A stretch of DNA of 21,272 nucleotides from an uncultured Clostridia bacterium (GTDB taxonomy: Bacteria; Bacillota; Clostridia; Christensenellales; Borkfalkiaceae): the NCBI GenBank assembly GCA_944369635.1, contig CALVXL010000091.1, positions 1-21,272 of the forward strand. The letters are read 5' to 3'. Both the position numbers and the translations under genes were made by a program. Of the stretch, positions 1-7,382 are shown piece by piece. A model generated the notes under the pieces. The model ran no database searches, was not told the origin of the DNA, and saw only the letters and a program-made list of their open reading frames with translations. Numbering within the stretch: position 1 is the stretch's first letter; the number at the start of each line of letters is the position of its first letter.

Positions 1-1014
1 GAAAATTATATTTATCAGTTCGATTTAAAAAAGTTTCTGATGAAAAACGGTCTTTACATCATCATTGTGGCGTTTATGATCGTGTGTATTTTTATCAAAC
101 CGAGCCTGATATCCGGCGCGTCCGTATGGCTGATTCTGAAAAACTTTTCCACAAAGGTCTTTTTCGCCCTGGGCGTTGCGGGGCTGATCCTTCTCGCCGG
201 AACCGACCTTTCGGTAGGGAGAATGGTTACGCTTTCCACAATGATCACCTGTATGATTTTGAATCCGAATACCGATGTGAAGTTTTTCGGGCTCAGTTTC
301 AACGGCATATACGCTTCGCTCGGGTTCGGCGGTGCGCTGATCGTCGCCTTATTGCTTTCTTCTGCGATGTGCGTGCTGTTTTCGGCGATTGCGGGGTTCT
401 TTTCTTCAAAGTTTAAAATTCATCCCTTCATTTCCACGCTGGGCACGTCGCTCATCATCTGGGGCTTGATCGGATTCGGTACAAACAACATCAAAACGGG
501 TACGATTTCCGGCCAAGCTTTGGCGATCGCAGGCAATGTCGGTCCCGTTCCGCTTACGCTGATTTATGCGATCGTCGCCATTATCATCGTGTGGTTCATC
601 TGGAACAAAACGGTTTTCGGTAAAAATATGTATGCAGTGGGCGGCAATCCCGAAGCTGCGTCCGTTTCCGGTATTTCGGTGTTCAAAGTAACGATGGGCG
701 TATTCATCATGGCGGGCATCCTGTATGGACTCGGCGGTTTTTTCCAGGCGACGGTAACGGGTTCGTCTTCCTCGTCGTTCGGGCAGGGCTGGGAGCTTGA
801 AGCGATTGCCGCGTGCGTGATCGGCGGAATTTCCTTTACCGGCGGTATCGGTAAAATTTCTGGTGCGGTCATCGGCTGTCTGCTCTTTGAGATTCTCAAA
901 TATTATCTGCGTGGCGTATTCGGCGGATCTGCGGACATTTCCAATATCTTTATCGGTATCATCATTCTGGCGGCGGTCACGTTCGACAGTATCAAATACC
1001 TTAAAAAGAAATAA
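1..1014 (+). CDS. mglC: Galactose/glucose ABC transporter permease, MglC-type (5' end cut by window)
   Basis: This is the membrane permease of a BPD_transp_2 family sugar importer, which works with an MglA-type ATPase and a periplasmic-type binding protein. The frame is open from base 1, so the first Met (base 40) is probably internal. 337 codons are visible against about 336 in E. coli MglC, and the alignment from memory suggests only a few residues are missing. Conserved stretches seen include GTDLSVGR near residue 70, GKNMYAVGGNPEAASVSG near residue 220, LEAIAACVIGGISFTGG near residue 275, and the C-terminal FDSIKYLKKK, all very close to MglC. Several hydrophobic membrane segments alternate with short loops. 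The matching ATPase and transport binding protein genes are expected just upstream, outside the window. It ends in TAA and is followed by two hairpin terminators. It faces the leftward sugar-sensing operon. Confidence 0.93.
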   Translation, partial: ENYIYQFDLKKFLMKNGLYIIIVAFMIVCIFIKPSLISGASVWLILKNFSTKVFFALGVAGLILLAGTDLSVGRMVTLSTMITCMILNPNTDVKFFGLSFNGIYASLGFGGALIVALLLSSAMCVLFSAIAGFFSSKFKIHPFISTLGTSLIIWGLIGFGTNNIKTGTISGQALAIAGNVGPVPLTLIYAIVAIIIVWFIWNKTVFGKNMYAVGGNPEAASVSGISVFKVTMGVFIMAGILYGLGGFFQATVTGSSSSSFGQGWELEAIAACVIGGISFTGGIGKISGAVIGCLLFEILKYYLRGVFGGSADISNIFIGIIILAAVTFDSIKYLKKK

Positions 1015-1037
1015 TCCCCCAAGTACAAGTTATATTG

Positions 1038-1075
1038 AAAAAGCGCCTCGGCTTTTCGAAGCCGAAGCGCTTTTT
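1038..1075. terminator. Bidirectional hairpin terminator between convergent genes
   Basis: Seventeen-base arms (1038-1054 and 1059-1075) pair with one mismatch around a TTCG tetraloop. The arms begin with AAAAA and end with TTTTT, so a U-tract follows the stem in both directions. It can stop the rightward permease transcript and the leftward binding-protein transcript. Read from sequence only. Confidence 0.85.
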
Positions 1076-1081
1076 CATGTG

Positions 1082-1122
1082 AATCCGCCGTCCGCCCGAA
1101 AACGGGCGGACGGCGGATTTTT
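1082..1122 (+). terminator. Strong GC-rich hairpin terminator
   Basis: A perfect 17-bp stem (1082-1098 with 1103-1119) closes on an AAAA loop, and the 3' side runs into TTTTT (1118-1122). The U-tract is on the plus-strand side only, so it acts best on transcripts from the permease side. It lies only 7 bp after the first hairpin. Confidence 0.85.
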
Positions 1123-1149
1123 AATATTTGTAGTATTAACGGTTGACTT

Positions 1150-2166
1150 TTAAATATATTGTCCGATGTTTTCCTGCGTTACAACGGGACCGTCGATATA
1201 GATATAGCGTTCGGAAGTAAAAGGAAAGCCGATTTCGTAAAACTTGATTTCGCCGCAAAGATAACGGCACAAATTGACGATGGCTTCCGACTGTGCGGCG
1301 TCGTCATTGACGATGGTGCCGTAAAGATACCCGTCTTTTACGGCTTGCAGTCCGTATTTCGTTCCGTCCACGCCCACAATGGGGAAGGGCGCAGACGTGC
1401 CGCTTGCCATCACGTTGCTTTCCAAAAGATAATCGATCGCTCCCAACGCCATATCGTCGTTATTGGAAAATACAAATTCTATGGTACTGCCGAATTCTTT
1501 GTAGTACCGTTCCATCAGCGCCTTGCCCTGAGCGCGGTTCCACGAAGCAAAGTCCATTGCGAGAATTTCCAGCCGGTAGCCGATCGCCGTCAGATAATTG
1601 ATGCACGAATACGTTCTGTGTTCGGTGTCCTGATGGTCTTTTTCGCCCTGAATGAATACGCATTGCAAGGTGTTGTCGCCGTTTTTGTCGATAAATCGGT
1701 TCATGGAATCGGGGTCGCCGAGCAGTTTTTGCGCGATCATCGCTTGTTTTTGCCCTTCCTGTACGGGAGAAGTGCCTACATAATAAGTATTTTTTGCGGT
1801 TAGCAGATGTTTTTTAATGGGCTCGCGGTTGAAAAAGATCACGGATGCGTTTTCGCTTTTGGCTTTTTCGATGATGCTGGCGGAAGCGAGCCGATCTACC
1901 ATGTTTACGACAAGTATTTTACAACCGTTATCCAGTGCGGTTACAATTTGTTCGTTTTGCGTATTCTGCGAAAGTTTGCCGTCGTGGAAAGAAAGAGTGA
2001 AATTGTCGGGAAAACTGTCGCGCAGAGAATTCGCCATTTTACTTATAAAAGTATCCTGTTCGTTGTAAATGAAAATTTCCGCTTTGTTGTTGTCCTTTTT
2101 ACATGCGGCCGTCGAAAATAGCGAAAAGATCAGAATACAGAGGATTAACGTTTTAATTTTTTTCAT
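1150..2166 (-). CDS. Galactose/glucose-binding lipoprotein (MglB-like), third gene of sensor operon
   Basis: A periplasmic-binding-protein-fold sugar receptor, 338 aa, made as a lipoprotein: a hydrophobic signal peptide ends at TAAC with the lipidated Cys at residue 22. It aligns from memory with E. coli MglB along most of its length. The sugar contacts known in MglB appear kept: N88 (VVNMVD), H178, D180 and R184 (DHQDTEHR), W209, N235 (SNNDDMA), D267 (GVDGTK) and N287 (IVNDD). The EF-hand-like calcium loop is present as D160-K-N-G-D-N-T-L-Q168. The likely ligand is therefore glucose or galactose. It overlaps the end of the kinase gene by 14 bp and has a GGAGG site 8 bases before ATG. Its operon position suggests it presents sugar to the sensor kinase, though it could instead serve the facing MglC transporter; the sequence does not decide this. 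Confidence 0.9.
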   Translation of the reverse strand: MKKIKTLILCILIFSLFSTAACKKDNNKAEIFIYNEQDTFISKMANSLRDSFPDNFTLSFHDGKLSQNTQNEQIVTALDNGCKILVVNMVDRLASASIIEKAKSENASVIFFNREPIKKHLLTAKNTYYVGTSPVQEGQKQAMIAQKLLGDPDSMNRFIDKNGDNTLQCVFIQGEKDHQDTEHRTYSCINYLTAIGYRLEILAMDFASWNRAQGKALMERYYKEFGSTIEFVFSNNDDMALGAIDYLLESNVMASGTSAPFPIVGVDGTKYGLQAVKDGYLYGTIVNDDAAQSEAIVNLCRYLCGEIKFYEIGFPFTSERYIYIDGPVVTQENIGQYI

Positions 2167-3847
2167 TGCCGTTTACCTCCACGGGAACGGAAAGGGTGAT
2201 TTCCGTTCCGCAGTCGATTTCGCTTTCGATATGTAAAAATGCGCGTTCGCCGTAATACAGGCTGAGCCTCTGATAAACATTTTTCAAGCCAACACCGTCA
2301 CTTAAGTCGGGGTTGTTGAATCGTTCGTAAAGGAGCTTGATCGTCTCTTCTTTCATTCCGTAACCGTTGTCTGCTATTTTGAAAACGAGATTATCTTTTT
2401 CAATATCGGCGGTAATGCGGATAAATCCGGGATCGATCTTGTTTTTCAGTCCGTGATAAATGCAATTTTCCACAATCGGCTGTAAAATCAGCTTCATGAT
2501 TTTGCAGTGCAAACATTCGGGGGCAGCGGTGATTTCGTAAGAAAAAGAATTTTTGTAGCGCATACTTTGTATCAGAAGATAATTTCTTACGTGTTCGATC
2601 TCGTCCTGTACGGGGATAATGTTGTTGCCGCGGGAAATGGAAATGCGGAAAAGCTTTGCAAGGGCGATGATCATTTTCTGGGCGTCCTGTTTACGGTCGT
2701 CGTTGATCATATATACGATGGAATCCAACGTGTTGTACAGAAAATGCGGATTGATCTGATGCTGCAACGCTTTCAGTTCGGATTTACGTTGGTTCTTCTG
2801 TTCCGTAACGACCTGATCCATCAGATCGCGGATCTGACAGATCATTTTGTTATAGGCAAGGGAGAGATTGGTCACTTCTTTGATCGCAACGCCGTCTTTT
2901 ATGGTTACGGGCGTCATTTCCCGTTCGATCTTCGCCATTGTCGTTTCAAGTTTTTTGATCGGCACGGTGATTTTTCTGGTGATAAAAAGCGCCGCGCAGA
3001 CGCCTGCCGCAAGCATTCCGGTAGAGAAGATGATTACGACGATGAGAAAGCTTTCAATCGCTTGTTTTACGTCGTCGGTATTATAAAAAATCGCAATGCG
3101 CCAGGCGGAATTTCCGATGGTGTCGAGGTTGAGCGTGAATGCGTGTCCGCGTGTATGCACGTGGTCCTGCCCCAAAATCACGTTTTTGAGAAAGCGAAGA
3201 TCCTGTGCGGCGTCCTCCGTAGAGGAATACACGATGTTATACTGATCGTCAATGACGGTAATATGTCCGTTTTCTCCCAGGTCGGTTTTGTAGTTGAGCT
3301 CAATGATCTCTTTAAAGTCGATCACCATTTTCAGAATGACTTTTTTATGAAATTTTCCGTTTGTCAAGGCCTTGGAGAAAATGATATTATATACGTTGGC
3401 GTCGTCGTTGATCATCGGTTCAAAAAAATGAATGGTCTGATCTTCGGAAGCGGAGGTAAACCACTGGTCGGAAGCCGTGGGGTAAACTTCAGCCGAACGC
3501 GTGTCCTTGCACAAAAGATTTTTTTCTGTATCGTAAAGTTCGACGGCAAGCAGTTCGCTTTTCAGTTCCATAAGCGAATCGAAAGAGGAGGAGAGCTCTT
3601 CGCTCGTCTTTTCCTCGTTGAGTTCGCTTTGGATGACCGACGCGGTATTTAATATGCTGTTCAGATAATTTTCATAATTATAAGTAATCTGTTTTGCCGT
3701 TGCGTTGATCAGTTCGTTGCTTTTCTCCGACGTGCTCCGCGCAAAGAATACGCAGGCGAATACGGAAAGCGCAATGACAAAGATCAAGTATAAAAGCAAA
3801 CTCGTGGAAAGTAAAACTGCGCGGATCGGTATATTTTTACGCTTCAT
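2153..3847 (-). CDS. YesM-type sensor histidine kinase
   Basis: A membrane histidine kinase of the His_kinase (LytS/YesM) family, 564 aa, which should phosphorylate the response regulator encoded just upstream. Transmembrane helices lie near residues 8-36 and 266-289 and enclose an extracellular region of about 230 residues that looks like a dCache-type sensor. A HAMP-like linker follows (about 290-345). The phospho-acceptor motif INPHFLYNTLDS places the His at 368. The ATP-binding part shows VEN at 459-461, DNGYGM at 493-498 and GVGLKNVYQRL at 518-528. I chose the ATG at 3847 over an in-frame ATG 141 bases further upstream because it has a GAGGGAG site 10 bases ahead, begins with the usual short basic tail before helix 1, and overlaps the regulator stop by only 11 bases. 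The overlaps with both neighbours imply coupled translation. Confidence 0.93.
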   Translation of the reverse strand: MKRKNIPIRAVLLSTSLLLYLIFVIALSVFACVFFARSTSEKSNELINATAKQITYNYENYLNSILNTASVIQSELNEEKTSEELSSSFDSLMELKSELLAVELYDTEKNLLCKDTRSAEVYPTASDQWFTSASEDQTIHFFEPMINDDANVYNIIFSKALTNGKFHKKVILKMVIDFKEIIELNYKTDLGENGHITVIDDQYNIVYSSTEDAAQDLRFLKNVILGQDHVHTRGHAFTLNLDTIGNSAWRIAIFYNTDDVKQAIESFLIVVIIFSTGMLAAGVCAALFITRKITVPIKKLETTMAKIEREMTPVTIKDGVAIKEVTNLSLAYNKMICQIRDLMDQVVTEQKNQRKSELKALQHQINPHFLYNTLDSIVYMINDDRKQDAQKMIIALAKLFRISISRGNNIIPVQDEIEHVRNYLLIQSMRYKNSFSYEITAAPECLHCKIMKLILQPIVENCIYHGLKNKIDPGFIRITADIEKDNLVFKIADNGYGMKEETIKLLYERFNNPDLSDGVGLKNVYQRLSLYYGERAFLHIESEIDCGTEITLSVPVEVNGNEKN

Positions 3848-5423
3848 TCTGGCGGAACTCCCTCGGGGAAACACCCGTTGCTTTTTTAAAGCAGTGGGAA
3901 AAATAATAGGGATCGCTGTAACCCACGGCTTCGGCAATTTCAACGATGCGATTGTCGTTGTCCTGCAAAAGCAGTTTCGCTTTTTCAATGCGCAGGGTGG
4001 TCAGATATTTTACGAAAGAAGTGTTCTGCTTTTTGAGCAGAATTGAAATATAGGAGATGGATAGCCCCACTTTTTCCGCAAGGGAGTCCATGGAAAGCGT
4101 CGGGTCGGCATAATTTTCCTCCAGAAACCGAACGATCGTGTGGTAGTTTTTTTGGGAGGAATTCGATTTTACCTGTTGGTTGACGCGGTAAACCTCCGCG
4201 GCGAGTTTTCTTATAAATTCCAGATTTTCTTCGTTGGTCTTGAGCGTGAGAAACTGATTGAACAATTCGCTTTGCGAAAGGTAATTCACGCTCAGAAGGT
4301 TCAGCGAAGCACATGCTTTGATGATGGCATTGAACATGTTCAGCATGATGTAATGGTAGGAAGTAAAGTATTCTTTCTGTCCTGCGCGCGTAAACAGATC
4401 GTTCAATATGCGATCGACTTCTTCATAAGATGAATAGGATAACGAGGCGGTAAGCTGTTTGTAATCGCTTTCGTCAAAAGACAAAAATAAAAATTCGTCG
4501 TTTTCGATATCGTCGAAAAAGATGAGCTGGTCGCCGCCGATGATCGATCTGTAGTCCAACGCCTTACCCGCTTTCTTATAAAGAGAGGCGTAATTTCCCG
4601 TTTTTTGACAAAGAGGGGAGATACCCATTGTAAAGGAGTTGCCGAAAGTTTTTTTAAAATGCAGGAGCATGGGGGTGAACAGACGGTCGAATTCTCCGCG
4701 CTGAAGCGCGGACTCGCTTTGTAAAAACAAAACGAGTTTATCGTTTTTCGGAAATACGTAATAAGAAAAATGGCAGTATTTCAGCGACTCGAGATAATTT
4801 TTCAAAGAATATAGCGTCGTTTCAAAACTGTCAAAACTGAATTCCCCTTGAGATTCGTCATAGTCCACTACGCCGACGGTAGTAAAAGGTTTATCCAAAA
4901 CCACGCCTTCCTGCTCGAGTTTTTGTAAATAGCGTTCATCCGGTTCGGAAAGTTGCATTAACTTGGATAAGTCGTTTTCCCGTATGATATCTATACTTTG
5001 CGCGCGGAATTTCTGTAAACGCGCCATCGTTGCGCTTTTGGAAAATTCTTCGTCTAAAATATTTTGAATTTTATGTAACGCGTCGTAAAGTTCGTCGGGG
5101 GAAACGGGCTTCATGATAAAGGAAGTTACGCCGTATTCCAACGCATTTTTGGCGTAATCGAAAAGATCGTATCCCGTGATGATGATCACTTTTGTAGGAA
5201 GAGCCGCAAGGCGAATTTCCTTGGCAAGAGCTATGCCGTCGATATAGGGAATGCGGATATCGGTAACGATCAGATCGGGCGGATCGCTGAGGATCGTTTC
5301 TTTGGCGTCCAGTCCGTTGTCAAACTGTGCGACAACTTCAAACGGCAGTCCCGTTTCTTCGATGTTTTTAATGACGTGACGTCTTACGTCCTGCTCGTCG
5401 TCTATTACAAAAACCTTGTACAA
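3837..5423 (-). CDS. YesN-type AraC-family response regulator
   Basis: A cytoplasmic two-component response regulator of 528 aa that should control sugar-uptake genes. The receiver domain covers residues 1-120, with the acidic pair D8/D9, phospho-acceptor D55 (LIVTDIRIP), T83 and K105 (MKPVSP). A long middle region (about 125-420) has no motif I recognise, as usual for YesN proteins. The C-terminal 100 residues form an AraC-type double helix-turn-helix, ending with VGYSDPYYFSHCFKKATGVSPREFR. The start codon is TTG: no Met occurs before the receiver acidic pair, and an AAGGGG site lies 9 bases upstream. It is the first gene of the leftward operon behind a clear sigma-A promoter. Likely targets are its own operon or the mgl genes; this is inferred from position. 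Confidence 0.93.
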   Translation of the reverse strand: MYKVFVIDDEQDVRRHVIKNIEETGLPFEVVAQFDNGLDAKETILSDPPDLIVTDIRIPYIDGIALAKEIRLAALPTKVIIITGYDLFDYAKNALEYGVTSFIMKPVSPDELYDALHKIQNILDEEFSKSATMARLQKFRAQSIDIIRENDLSKLMQLSEPDERYLQKLEQEGVVLDKPFTTVGVVDYDESQGEFSFDSFETTLYSLKNYLESLKYCHFSYYVFPKNDKLVLFLQSESALQRGEFDRLFTPMLLHFKKTFGNSFTMGISPLCQKTGNYASLYKKAGKALDYRSIIGGDQLIFFDDIENDEFLFLSFDESDYKQLTASLSYSSYEEVDRILNDLFTRAGQKEYFTSYHYIMLNMFNAIIKACASLNLLSVNYLSQSELFNQFLTLKTNEENLEFIRKLAAEVYRVNQQVKSNSSQKNYHTIVRFLEENYADPTLSMDSLAEKVGLSISYISILLKKQNTSFVKYLTTLRIEKAKLLLQDNDNRIVEIAEAVGYSDPYYFSHCFKKATGVSPREFRQNEA

Positions 5424-5432
5424 CGCAGTTTT

Positions 5433-5438
5433 CCCCTT
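5433..5438 (-). promoter_or_regulatory. Ribosome binding site that supports the TTG start of the response regulator
   Basis: On the minus strand this reads AAGGGG, with 9 bases between it and the TTG codon at 5423-5421. No ATG or GTG gives an intact receiver domain, so this site decides the start. Confidence 0.7.
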
Positions 5439-5459
5439 ATTTTATATGTTTATATGTTT

Positions 5460-5488
5460 ATTATACAGAAGGTTTAAAGAAAAGTCAA
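5460..5488 (-). promoter_or_regulatory. Sigma-A promoter of the regulator-kinase-binding protein operon
   Basis: On the minus strand a TTGACT -35 box (5488-5483) and a perfect TATAAT -10 box (5465-5460) are separated by exactly 17 bases. The expected start site, near 5453, lies inside a tandem TATATGTT repeat (5443-5458) that forms most of the short leader before the ribosome site. Confidence 0.85.
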
Positions 5489-5585
5489 TACGAATTTAAG
5501 ATTGACGGTATTTGTCATCGTTACGCAAAACGCGTAAAAGTAAGGCGGGTTCGGAAAGTATTGCGGGGGAAGAAATTTAAAAGAT

Positions 5586-5628
5586 AAAAAAGGCGAGGAC
5601 TTTTTAATTAAAAGTTCTCGCCTTTTTT
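5586..5628 (-). terminator. Terminator after tRNA-Ser
   Basis: A 13-bp stem (GGCGAGGACTTTT and its partner, one G-T pair) around a TAATT loop is flanked by A-runs and T-runs on both sides. It sits directly after the CCA end of the leftward tRNA, so it most likely stops that transcript, but it could act both ways. The stretch 5489-5585, between it and the regulator promoter, shows nothing I can name. Confidence 0.8.
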
Positions 5629-5630
5629 GT

Positions 5631-5719
5631 TGGCGGAAGCGGTGAGATTCGAACTCACGAGCCCGTTAAGGCTACCTGATTTCGAGTCAGGCCCGTTATG
5701 ACCACTTCGATACGCTTCC
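5631..5719 (-). tRNA. tRNA-Ser (anticodon CGA)
   Basis: A class II tRNA of 89 bases with the CCA end encoded (5633-5631). The acceptor stem GGAAGCG pairs with CGCTTCC. The anticodon stem CCTGA/TCAGG encloses the loop CTCGAAA, giving anticodon CGA, which reads the Ser codon UCG. A long variable arm (about GCC-TTAAC-GGGC) and the T-arm GTGAG-TTCGAAT-CTCAC follow. The discriminator base is G73, as expected for serine. Confidence 0.95.
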
Positions 5720-5742
5720 GTGTTCGGTTCATAACGGATATT

Positions 5743-5771
5743 ATTATATAACATACTAAAAAAAAATGCAA
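5743..5771 (-). promoter_or_regulatory. Promoter of tRNA-Ser
   Basis: On the minus strand TTGCAT (5771-5766), a 17-base T-rich spacer and TATAAT (5748-5743) lie about 24 bases before the first base of the tRNA. The match at -10 is perfect. Confidence 0.7.
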
Positions 5772-5793
5772 TCAAAATTGCGCAAAAAAATTC

Positions 5794-5822
5794 TTGACAG
5801 GCGAAAAAGTATGCTGTACAAT
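5794..5822 (+). promoter_or_regulatory. Sigma-A promoter of the lgt-family gene
   Basis: TTGACA (5794-5799), a 17-base spacer and TACAAT (5817-5822). It gives a leader of about 75 bases ending in a strong ribosome site. It is divergent from the tRNA promoter 23 bp away. It also excludes a longer reading frame that would start at 5766, upstream of this promoter. Confidence 0.8.
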
Positions 5823-5890
5823 ATTCGAAAGAGAAAGTATGGATTTTCTCGGCGGCGACTGAAATTTCTTTATCTTTTGCCGTATCAAAA

Positions 5891-5900
5891 AAAGGAGGAA
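5891..5900 (+). promoter_or_regulatory. Ribosome binding site deciding the lgt start
   Basis: AAAGGAGGAA, an almost perfect anti-16S match, sits 3 bases before ATG at 5904 (5 bases from the GGAGG core). Upstream in-frame ATG codons have no such site and lie before or within the promoter and leader. Confidence 0.85.
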
Positions 5901-5903
5901 TTT

Positions 5904-6761
5904 ATGCATCCCGAACCGATATTGGAATTTACGCTGTTTAATCACACTTTCAGCATAACTTTGTACGGTATTTGCATTTCGGTCGGATTAATCGCCTGCC
6001 TTATCGTTTTGAAGTTATACACCGATCACCGCAAGATGAAACAAGCGGTGCAGGACTTCATCTTTTTTGTAGCGATTCTGGCGATAGCGCTCGGCTTCGT
6101 GGGGGCGATGCTGTTCCAATCCGTTTACAATTATATCGAAAAAGGCGTATGGGAATTCGGCGCGATAACCGCAATGGGGGGCTTTATTACGGGAACGGCG
6201 GTTTTTATTGCGGCATATTTCGGAATAGGTCATTTTTACTTCGCGCGCGGCGAGCTGAAAGACGCTCATAAAAAGGAATTCAATACGATTTTACAGGTTG
6301 CGCCGATCTGTGTGACCATTGCGCACGCGTTCGGCAGAATCGGCTGTCTGATGGCAGGTTGTTGTCACGGCGCGGAGGTGGATGGTCCGGGACATGGCGG
6401 AATTTATATGTCCGACGGCTATTATATCCCCACGCAACTTTATGAGTCGATTTTTCTCTTTATTTTATTCGGCGTACTCAGCTTACTCTATTTTAAGCGT
6501 TTTAACGTTATTCCCGTAATTTATTTGATTTCATACGGTATATGGCGTTTTATCATTGAGTTTTTCAGAACGGATGTCCGCGGTTCCGTGGGGTTGGGCA
6601 TTACGCCGTCGCAATTCCAGTCGATCGTATTTGTTCTTGCGGGTATTGCGATTTTTCTGGTGTGGTATTTCAAGAAATATCCTTTCCGCGAACCTTTGAA
6701 AGAAAGCGTTGCGGAAAGCGAGACAAAAGAAAGCATTTCTCCGAAAGACGGGGAAGAATAA
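5904..6761 (+). CDS. lgt: Prolipoprotein diacylglyceryl transferase family protein (divergent Lgt)
   Basis: A polytopic membrane protein of 285 aa. Lgt moves a diacylglyceryl group from phosphatidylglycerol to the lipobox Cys of prolipoproteins at the outer face of the membrane. Family marks seen are TLYGI near residue 21, HAFGRIGCLMAGCCHG at 141-156, PTQLYES at 176-182, and WRFIIEFFRTD with ITPSQFQS near 214-240. About seven hydrophobic segments are visible, and the charged C-terminal tail (264-285) is probably cytoplasmic. Two positions differ from E. coli Lgt. The essential His of the HGGL motif aligns with Met91 (AMGGF), and the Asn after GRIG is Cys in a GCCHG motif. Such GCC variants occur in many Clostridia and Bacteroidota, so the exact substrate is unsure. 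It is a single-gene unit with its own promoter and terminator. Confidence 0.82.
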   Translation: MHPEPILEFTLFNHTFSITLYGICISVGLIACLIVLKLYTDHRKMKQAVQDFIFFVAILAIALGFVGAMLFQSVYNYIEKGVWEFGAITAMGGFITGTAVFIAAYFGIGHFYFARGELKDAHKKEFNTILQVAPICVTIAHAFGRIGCLMAGCCHGAEVDGPGHGGIYMSDGYYIPTQLYESIFLFILFGVLSLLYFKRFNVIPVIYLISYGIWRFIIEFFRTDVRGSVGLGITPSQFQSIVFVLAGIAIFLVWYFKKYPFREPLKESVAESETKESISPKDGEE

Positions 6762-6783
6762 ATTCTACTGAAAAGTTTTTAAC

Positions 6784-6821
6784 AAAAAAAGACCGTTCCC
6801 GATGAGGAACGGTCTTTTTTT
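6784..6821 (+). terminator. Terminator after the lgt-family gene
   Basis: A perfect 9-bp stem (GACCGTTCC with GGAACGGTC, loop CGATGA) is flanked by seven A and seven T, 22 bp after the stop codon. The symmetry means it can also act on leftward transcripts. Confidence 0.88.
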
Positions 6822-6871
6822 GTTGTCTGCTCGTTACGTATGTGTCCGAAACCGAAAGCTTTTTGAAACGC

Positions 6872-6897
6872 AAAAAACCGCCCGCGTTGCGGACGGT
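6872..6897 (-). terminator. Terminator after rpsT
   Basis: Read on the minus strand, ACCGTCCGC pairs with GCGGGCGGT (one T-G pair) around an AAC loop and runs into six T (6877-6872). It lies 30 bp after the rpsT stop. The 50 bp between it and the lgt terminator hold nothing I can name. Confidence 0.82.
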
Positions 6898-6927
6898 AAG
6901 AAACGCAAAAAGGAAAACGGAATAAAA

Positions 6928-7215
6928 TTATTCCGCTTTTTCGGAAGCCGCTTTTTCCGCAGCCGCCACTCTGATGGAAAGCTTGGACTTTTTGTTTGCC
7001 GCGTTGTTTCTGTGCAGAACGCCTTTGGAAGCAGCCGAGTCGATCATTTTGAACGCCACGGAGAGTTGTTCTTTCGCTTCCGCAACTTTGCCTTCTTTCA
7101 GTAAAGTATCTATTTTTTTGATTTCGGTTTTGACCGAGGAACGGATCATTTTGTTCTGTTTGCTTTTCTTTTCGATAACCGATACGCGTTTTTTTGCGGA
7201 TTTAATGTTGGGCAT
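6928..7215 (-). CDS. rpsT: 30S ribosomal protein S20
   Basis: A small basic protein of 95 aa that binds 16S rRNA at the base of the small subunit. The start MPNIKSAKKRVSV, the middle RSSVKTEIKK, and the KGVLHRNNAANKKSKLS segment near residues 64-80 are typical of S20. The C-terminal tail is rich in Ala, Glu and Lys. An AAAGGAG site lies 9 bases before ATG. It has its own promoter and terminator, so it is a single-gene unit divergent from murI. Confidence 0.97.
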   Translation of the reverse strand: MPNIKSAKKRVSVIEKKSKQNKMIRSSVKTEIKKIDTLLKEGKVAEAKEQLSVAFKMIDSAASKGVLHRNNAANKKSKLSIRVAAAEKAASEKAE

Positions 7216-7258
7216 TTTTACCTACTCCTTTCATAGCTGTCATTTCTGAAACACAAGT

Positions 7259-7287
7259 ATTTTATCATAATTTTTTTATTAACGCAA
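7259..7287 (-). promoter_or_regulatory. Promoter of rpsT
   Basis: On the minus strand TTGCGT (7287-7282), a 17-base AT-rich spacer and TAAAAT (7264-7259) precede the gene, leaving a leader of about 35 bases. Fair match at both boxes. Confidence 0.6.
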
Positions 7288-7382
7288 GCATATTGAAACA
7301 TAATTTTCCAAATTGCGCGTTTTTCACATGAAAAAACGCCTAAAACACAATCGATTGCCGCCTCGCATATATTGAAAATGAT

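Noticed and set aside
2507..3652. 381-codon open frame on the plus strand
   Set aside because: It lies wholly antisense to the well-supported kinase gene, has no family motifs and no ribosome site; it is a shadow of codon usage.
5766..5903. 46-codon upstream extension of the lgt-family gene
   Set aside because: The extension begins before the TTGACA/TACAAT promoter and lacks a ribosome site, while ATG at 5904 has a near-perfect one and fits the family N-terminus.
7317..7339. Hairpin GCGTTTTTC/GAAAAAACGC between rpsT and murI
   Set aside because: AT-rich with a bulge and no U-tract on either side; not a convincing terminator or riboswitch.
7341..7382. Promoter for murI
   Set aside because: Candidate -10 boxes (TAAAAC at 7341, CATATA at 7366) have no -35 box at 16-18 bases.
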